A stretch of 36,564 nt of DNA from UBA6772 sp965183875. Its GTDB lineage: Bacteria > Bacteroidota > Bacteroidia > Flavobacteriales > UBA7430. The stretch covers positions 1 to 36,564 of the forward strand of contig CBCYMK010000016.1 in NCBI GenBank assembly GCA_965183875.1, written 5' to 3'. Under the pieces are notes generated by a model, which saw only the letters and a program-made list of their open reading frames with translations, did no database searches and was not told the DNA's origin. How positions within the stretch are numbered: position 1 is the first letter of the stretch; each line of letters opens with the position of its first letter. Shown one piece after another: positions 32,805-36,564 of the stretch. The translations under genes and the position numbers were made by a program.

Positions 32805-33560
32805 TTATTCTACGTCTTCTACTCCAGCCATAACTTTATCTACCAATACACGACCACAGTGTTCGCATACGATAACCTTTTTACGAGCTGCAATATCCAT
32901 TTGTCTTTGTGGTGGTACAGTATTAAAACAACCTCCACAAGCATTTCTTAATACGGGAACAACGGCAAGACCATTTCTCACAGAACCTCTTAAACGCTTA
33001 TAAGCATTAAGCAATCGGTCGTCAATTACTTTCTCAGCAACAACAGACTCTTTACCCAATTTTTCTTCGTCTTTTTGAGTTTCAGCAATAATACCGTCCA
33101 ACTCAGCATTCTTAGCTGTTAAGTCTCCGGTACGATCAATCAAGCGCATTTCTGTACCCGATTTAACTTCTTTTTTAGAAGAGATAGTAGCTTTCGCTTC
33201 TTTAATTCTTTTTTCAGCTAATTCAATTTCAAGATTTTGAAATTCAATTTCCTTGTTTAAAGAGTCAAATTCACGGTTGTTACGAATATTCTTTAACTGC
33301 TCATCGTATTTCGCGATTAGCGCTTTAGAATCTTTCATTAAAGATTCTTTTTCTTTTATAGAATCATCGAACGTAGCTATCTCTTCACTAACATTAGCTA
33401 CACGAGTTTGCAAACCTGCAATTTCGTCTTCTAAATCTTGAACCTCTAGTGGTAATTCACCACGTAAAATTTTAATCTTATCGATTTCAGTGTCTATAGA
33501 TTGAAGTTTGTATAGAGCAACTAGCTTTTCTTCAACAGTAGATTGTTTTGCTTTAGCCAT
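32805..33560 (-). CDS. C4-type zinc ribbon / coiled-coil protein
   Basis: The 251-residue protein has a long charged coiled coil from about residue 15 to 190 (QSIDTEIDKIKILRGELP, SLNKEIEFQNLEIELAEKRI). It ends with a C-terminal C4 zinc ribbon with ACGGCF (Cys208/Cys211) and CEHCGR (Cys232/Cys235). It resembles the CT398/DUF164 family with a long helical hairpin; these may act in nucleic-acid binding or protein traffic, but the role is not established. It is three bases downstream of the nif3-like gene on the same strand, a pair seen across Bacteroidota. Confidence 0.88.
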   Translation of the reverse strand: MAKAKQSTVEEKLVALYKLQSIDTEIDKIKILRGELPLEVQDLEDEIAGLQTRVANVSEEIATFDDSIKEKESLMKDSKALIAKYDEQLKNIRNNREFDSLNKEIEFQNLEIELAEKRIKEAKATISSKKEVKSGTEMRLIDRTGDLTAKNAELDGIIAETQKDEEKLGKESVVAEKVIDDRLLNAYKRLRGSVRNGLAVVPVLRNACGGCFNTVPPQRQMDIAARKKVIVCEHCGRVLVDKVMAGVEDVE

Positions 33561-33563
33561 TTT

Positions 33564-34658
33564 TTATAGATAATTGATAGGATTGGTACTTACCTCTGAT
33601 AAATGAACTGCAAATTTAGGAAATTTTTCGCTAAGAAAATCAGCAATTAAGTCCTTAGTATATTGTTCACTTTCGTAATGCCCTACATCGGCAATAATAA
33701 TCTTGTTTTCAGCATCAAAAAATTCGTGGTATTTAAAGTCCCCTGTAATGAAAATGTCAGCACCAGAGCGTATTGCAGCCGGCAACAAAAAGCTACCTGC
33801 ACCACCACAAATAGCAACTTTTTTAATTTCATTATTCACCAAAGAAGTATACCGAATCCCGTCTGCGTGAAGGTTATTTTTTAAGGTACCTAAAAAATCA
33901 AGTGCATTTTTGGCAACTGAAAGCTCTCCCAACATCCCAGAACCCACATTTTGATTTTCATTATTTAGACTTACTACACTATAAGCAACCTCTTCGTAGG
34001 AATGCTTGCTTTTTAAGGTAGAAATAACCTTGGATTCCATATAGGCAGGGAATAAAACCTCAATTCGTTCTTCTATTTGACAAGTTCGTTCCCCTTTCTC
34101 TCCTACCACAGGATTTGAATTTTCAGAACCCTTAAAACTAGCCGATCCAGAAACAGAAAAACTACAATCTGAATATTCCCCTAAGGCACCAGCACCAATT
34201 TTAAAAAGCGCATTTCGTATATCCTCAGCTTCATTCGGTAAGGCATAAGTCACCAATTGCTTAATCACTTCCTTTTTAGGAACCAACACACGTGTGTTAA
34301 TCAGACCTATCTTGTCGGCCAACATTTTATTTACACCAGTATGAACATTATCTAAGTTGGTATGAATAGCATACAGAGCAATATCATTTTTAATCGCTTT
34401 TAATACCGTGCGCTCAACATAATTTTTACCTGTGAATGTTTTTAAACCTTTAAACACTATAGGGTGATGAGAAACAACCACATTGCACCCCTTAGCAATT
34501 GCCTCGTCCACTACAGACTCTACACAATCTAAACTCACTAAAACACCGGTTAACTCAGCTGCTTTATCGCCAACTATTAAACCACTATTATCATAGGACT
34601 CTTGGTAGGCTAGAGGAGCCCAACTTTCTAAACTGTCACAAAGTTCTTTTAATTTCAT
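33564..34658 (-). CDS. Nif3-like dinuclear metal centre protein
   Basis: The 364-residue protein has the YbgI/Nif3 (GCHI-like) layout. The N-terminal half has YDNSGLIVGD, VVVSHHPIVFKGLKTF (His near 62-63) and YAIHTNLDNVHTGVN. A middle insertion (about 130-245) is of the NGG1p-interacting/PII-like kind. The C-terminal part has VAICGGAGSFLLPAAIRSGA, ITGDFKYHEFFDAENK and ADVGHYESEQYT with further metal ligands. Members bind two metals; substrates are unclear. The ATG at 34658 matches the family start MKLKELCDSLESWAP; the longer frame upstream is not family sequence. It is divergent from lpxK and couples to the zinc-ribbon gene. Confidence 0.93.
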   Translation of the reverse strand: MKLKELCDSLESWAPLAYQESYDNSGLIVGDKAAELTGVLVSLDCVESVVDEAIAKGCNVVVSHHPIVFKGLKTFTGKNYVERTVLKAIKNDIALYAIHTNLDNVHTGVNKMLADKIGLINTRVLVPKKEVIKQLVTYALPNEAEDIRNALFKIGAGALGEYSDCSFSVSGSASFKGSENSNPVVGEKGERTCQIEERIEVLFPAYMESKVISTLKSKHSYEEVAYSVVSLNNENQNVGSGMLGELSVAKNALDFLGTLKNNLHADGIRYTSLVNNEIKKVAICGGAGSFLLPAAIRSGADIFITGDFKYHEFFDAENKIIIADVGHYESEQYTKDLIADFLSEKFPKFAVHLSEVSTNPINYL

Positions 34659-34730
34659 GAAATTAAATTTTAAGCAAAATAATGGATTTTTTCCAATAGC
34701 AATCATCAATAGATTATGTATTTTCGAAAA

Positions 34731-35769
34731 ATGAATCTAAGACAACTTTTACTAGCTACTTATATCGACTCCATACAAGCTCGTTACAAGTTTGAGAAAC
34801 TTTTTTTTCAACAGCAAATTATTACAACAAACAAAATCATCTATTGCAGTAATAAGTGTAGGGAATTTAAAAATGGGGGGGACAGGAAAGACTCCTCATG
34901 TAGCCTATTTACTTGACTTACTAAGCTATAAAAAAACGGCTGTTATTAGTCGTGGTTATAAAAGGTCTTCAAAGGGATTAATAGAAGGACATAAAAACGA
35001 TTCGGCTACTAAACTAGGAGACGAACCTTTAGAACTTCTAAATAGCTCACCAGAGTCTAGCTTCAAAATGATTGTAGATGCCAATCGAAGAAACGCCTTG
35101 CGCTACCTAGAATCGCATGATTCTCCTACCGACATTGCCATTTTAGACGACGGATACCAACACAGATATGTAGATCGTGCGGCTAATATATTGCTGAGTG
35201 AATTTAACGATCCTTTTTTTGAGGACAATATTTTCCCTTTAGGAAAACTAAGAGAAAACAAGAAAGAAGCAAAGAGAGCCGATATTATTATATTCACCAA
35301 ATGCCCCTCTACACTCTCAGGGAAAGAAAAAGAGAGCTATATTCTTGAAGCAGGTAAATATTCAACTGCTAAAATATTTTTTACCGAGACACTAAACCGT
35401 GGAGTATTAAATATTAAAAATACACTAGAGGGAATAAATAAAGATTTAAAATACTTACTAGTAACTGGCATAGCCAACCCAATGCCAATATATGAGTTCC
35501 TAGCCAACGAAAAAGTTCATTTTGCTGCGAAAAACTTTAAAGATCACCATAAGTTTTCAAAAAAAGACATCAGTGAAATTATTAAGAAAATGGAAAATTG
35601 CGAAGCCTTATTAACAACCGAAAAAGATTGGATGAGGCTCAAAGAAACCAATTTACCGCAGCTATTATCTAAAGAAATCTTTAGACTGAATATAGGAATA
35701 CAATTTATTGGGTCGGAAGAAGCCAAACTCTTTAACACAGAATTGAATCAACTACTCTCAAAAAAATAA
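34731..35769 (+). CDS. lpxK: Tetraacyldisaccharide 4'-kinase (apparent frameshift near N-terminus)
   Basis: The enzyme phosphorylates the lipid A disaccharide at the 4' position, an inner-membrane step of lipopolysaccharide synthesis. The frame from the ATG at 34731 (MNLRQLLLATYIDSIQARYK) stops at 34914-34916. In the next frame LRNFFFNSKLLQQ leads into the P-loop VGNLKMGGTGKTPHVAYLL (P-loop near residues 44-54). Removing one T of TTT at 34791-34793 gives YKLRNFFFN and a 345-residue protein of family length. Further signatures are VISRGYKR, LGDEPLELL, DANRRNAL, AILDDGYQHRYVDR and TTEKDWMRL. As lpxK is generally essential in lipid A makers, an error in the sequence is likely. Two bases separate it from the next gene. 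Confidence 0.9.
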
Positions 35770-35771
35770 TT

Positions 35772-36564
35772 ATGAAGACATTCTTACACTTATTCATTAG
35801 CCTACTTAGCTTTTCTGTTTTTGCACAAAGCGATTCTAACCTAGAGCTTCTTTTCCATTGGAGCGACGACAACCTTGTAGGTTCGGCAATGTACAACAAC
35901 ACCTATAATGAGGTTTGGGGATTTACAGTAAATAGTAGAGAGTTCGCCGTTATAGGTTCTACTGCAGGAACACATATTTTTGATGTAACAAACCCTAGCA
36001 ACAGTGAGCAGGTACAATTTATTGCTGGGGAAGATTTCGGACCAGCTATAATACACAGAGATTACCACGATAGAAATGGCTACCTGTATGCTGTAAGTGA
36101 TGAAGGAAATAGTTCACTACAAATTATAGACATACAACAGCTACCAGACACCGCTATTGTAGTTTACGATTCGAACGAATTAATTAAGAGTGCACACAAT
36201 ATTTTTATAGACGAAAAACTGAATACTCTATATGCCTGTAATGTAAGGACTGCAAACTCTGGTTGGGGTTCTACCTCACTAGCTCTTTATGATATTAACG
36301 ATCCTTTTAACCCTGTACACTTATTGGACTACGCAGTCCCAGGTACGGGATATGGAGTTCACGATATGTGGGTGAGGAACGACACTGCATTTTTAAACAA
36401 TGGAGGAAATGGTTTATATGTTGTAGATTTTTCTAATATTCAAACTCCTCAACTACTAGGTTCATTAACCGAATATCCAGACAAGGGCTACAACCACTCT
36501 GGATGGCCTACAGCAGATATGCAAACTTATATTATGGCAGACGAAGATTGGGGGCACGACATGA
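35772..36564 (+). CDS. Choice-of-anchor B family / LVIVD-repeat secreted protein (cut by window edge)
   Basis: 264 codons are visible from the ATG at 35772 to the window end without a stop. A signal peptide ending VFAQ (about residues 1-19) is followed by beta-propeller-like LVIVD-type repeats: EFAVIGSTAGTHIFDVTNPS, LYAVSDEGNSSLQIIDIQQL, and NNGGNGLYVVDFSNIQTPQL. The stretch NHSGWPTADMQTYIMADED is typical of choice-of-anchor B proteins (TIGR04312 type), which usually end in a type IX sorting domain; that end is outside the window. They are secreted or cell-surface proteins without a known enzymatic activity. It starts two bases after the lpxK stop, so the two are likely co-transcribed. Confidence 0.85.
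   Translation, partial: MKTFLHLFISLLSFSVFAQSDSNLELLFHWSDDNLVGSAMYNNTYNEVWGFTVNSREFAVIGSTAGTHIFDVTNPSNSEQVQFIAGEDFGPAIIHRDYHDRNGYLYAVSDEGNSSLQIIDIQQLPDTAIVVYDSNELIKSAHNIFIDEKLNTLYACNVRTANSGWGSTSLALYDINDPFNPVHLLDYAVPGTGYGVHDMWVRNDTAFLNNGGNGLYVVDFSNIQTPQLLGSLTEYPDKGYNHSGWPTADMQTYIMADEDWGHDM

Noticed and set aside
1..36564. Search for CRISPR arrays, insertion sequences, integrases, attachment sites, toxin-antitoxin or defence genes
   Set aside because: No regularly spaced repeats, transposase motifs or typical defence domains were seen; the window reads as core chromosome.

Overview
The window is AT-rich chromosomal core sequence from a member of the Bacteroidota, most likely Flavobacteriales. 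The evidence is the type IX secretion gene porQ next to cmk, a secreted protein with a type IX-like tail, RNA-polymerase boxes of the TAnnTTTG type instead of TATAAT, very few Shine-Dalgarno sequences, and gene pairs typical of flavobacteria (cinA/rpmB, rsmD/coaD/NUDIX/pyrE, rsfS/ftsH/LUD/cdsA/psd, nif3/zinc ribbon/lpxK). Family or genus cannot be fixed from the sequence. I see no insertion sequence, prophage, CRISPR array or plasmid gene.

Layout. 1-2.4 kb: rpmB (cut by the left edge), cinA and a tandem universal stress protein, all leftward. 2.4-5.3 kb: a nucleoside phosphorylase and a secreted redoxin-fold protein, convergent with cmk. 5.3-9.9 kb: porQ, a dipeptidyl-peptidase IV-like secreted peptidase, a YebC/PmpR regulator and a PlsC-like acyltransferase. 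9.9-15.3 kb: a RecD-like helicase, a small anchored protein, DUF3822, rsmD, coaD, a NUDIX hydrolase and pyrE. 15.4-17.4 kb: a run of small genes (TfoX N-domain, DUF2200, methyltransferase, four-helix membrane protein). 17.4-23.5 kb: birA, then the tightly packed rsfS-ftsH-LUD-cdsA-psd operon (ribosome silencing, membrane proteolysis, phospholipid synthesis). 22.8-27.3 kb: a leftward, translationally coupled wecB-deacetylase-FemAB-like-membrane protein-YjjG cluster, probably for surface glycans. 27.3-30.2 kb: radC, rpsT, two identical tRNA-Glu genes and proS. 30.3-36.6 kb: a low-complexity secreted protein, an OMPP1/FadL porin, a zinc-ribbon coiled-coil protein, a Nif3-like protein, lpxK, and an LVIVD-repeat lipoprotein-like gene cut by the right edge.

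The most striking feature is a set of ten apparent single-base insertions in homopolymer runs. They break seven otherwise well-preserved genes: redoxin, DPP IV (four times), yebC, plsC, NUDIX, the TfoX-domain gene and lpxK. Every one is repaired by removing one base of a run, and afterwards family motifs and full family lengths return. Since lpxK is normally essential, sequencing or assembly insertion errors are the best explanation, and 7 of the 10 fall between 3.6 and 9.9 kb. These genes are annotated here as full-length CDS with the shift noted. I did not find a convincing new defence, mobile or biosynthetic system; the points worth checking are unusual promoter, start-codon and terminator arrangements and one low-complexity secreted protein.
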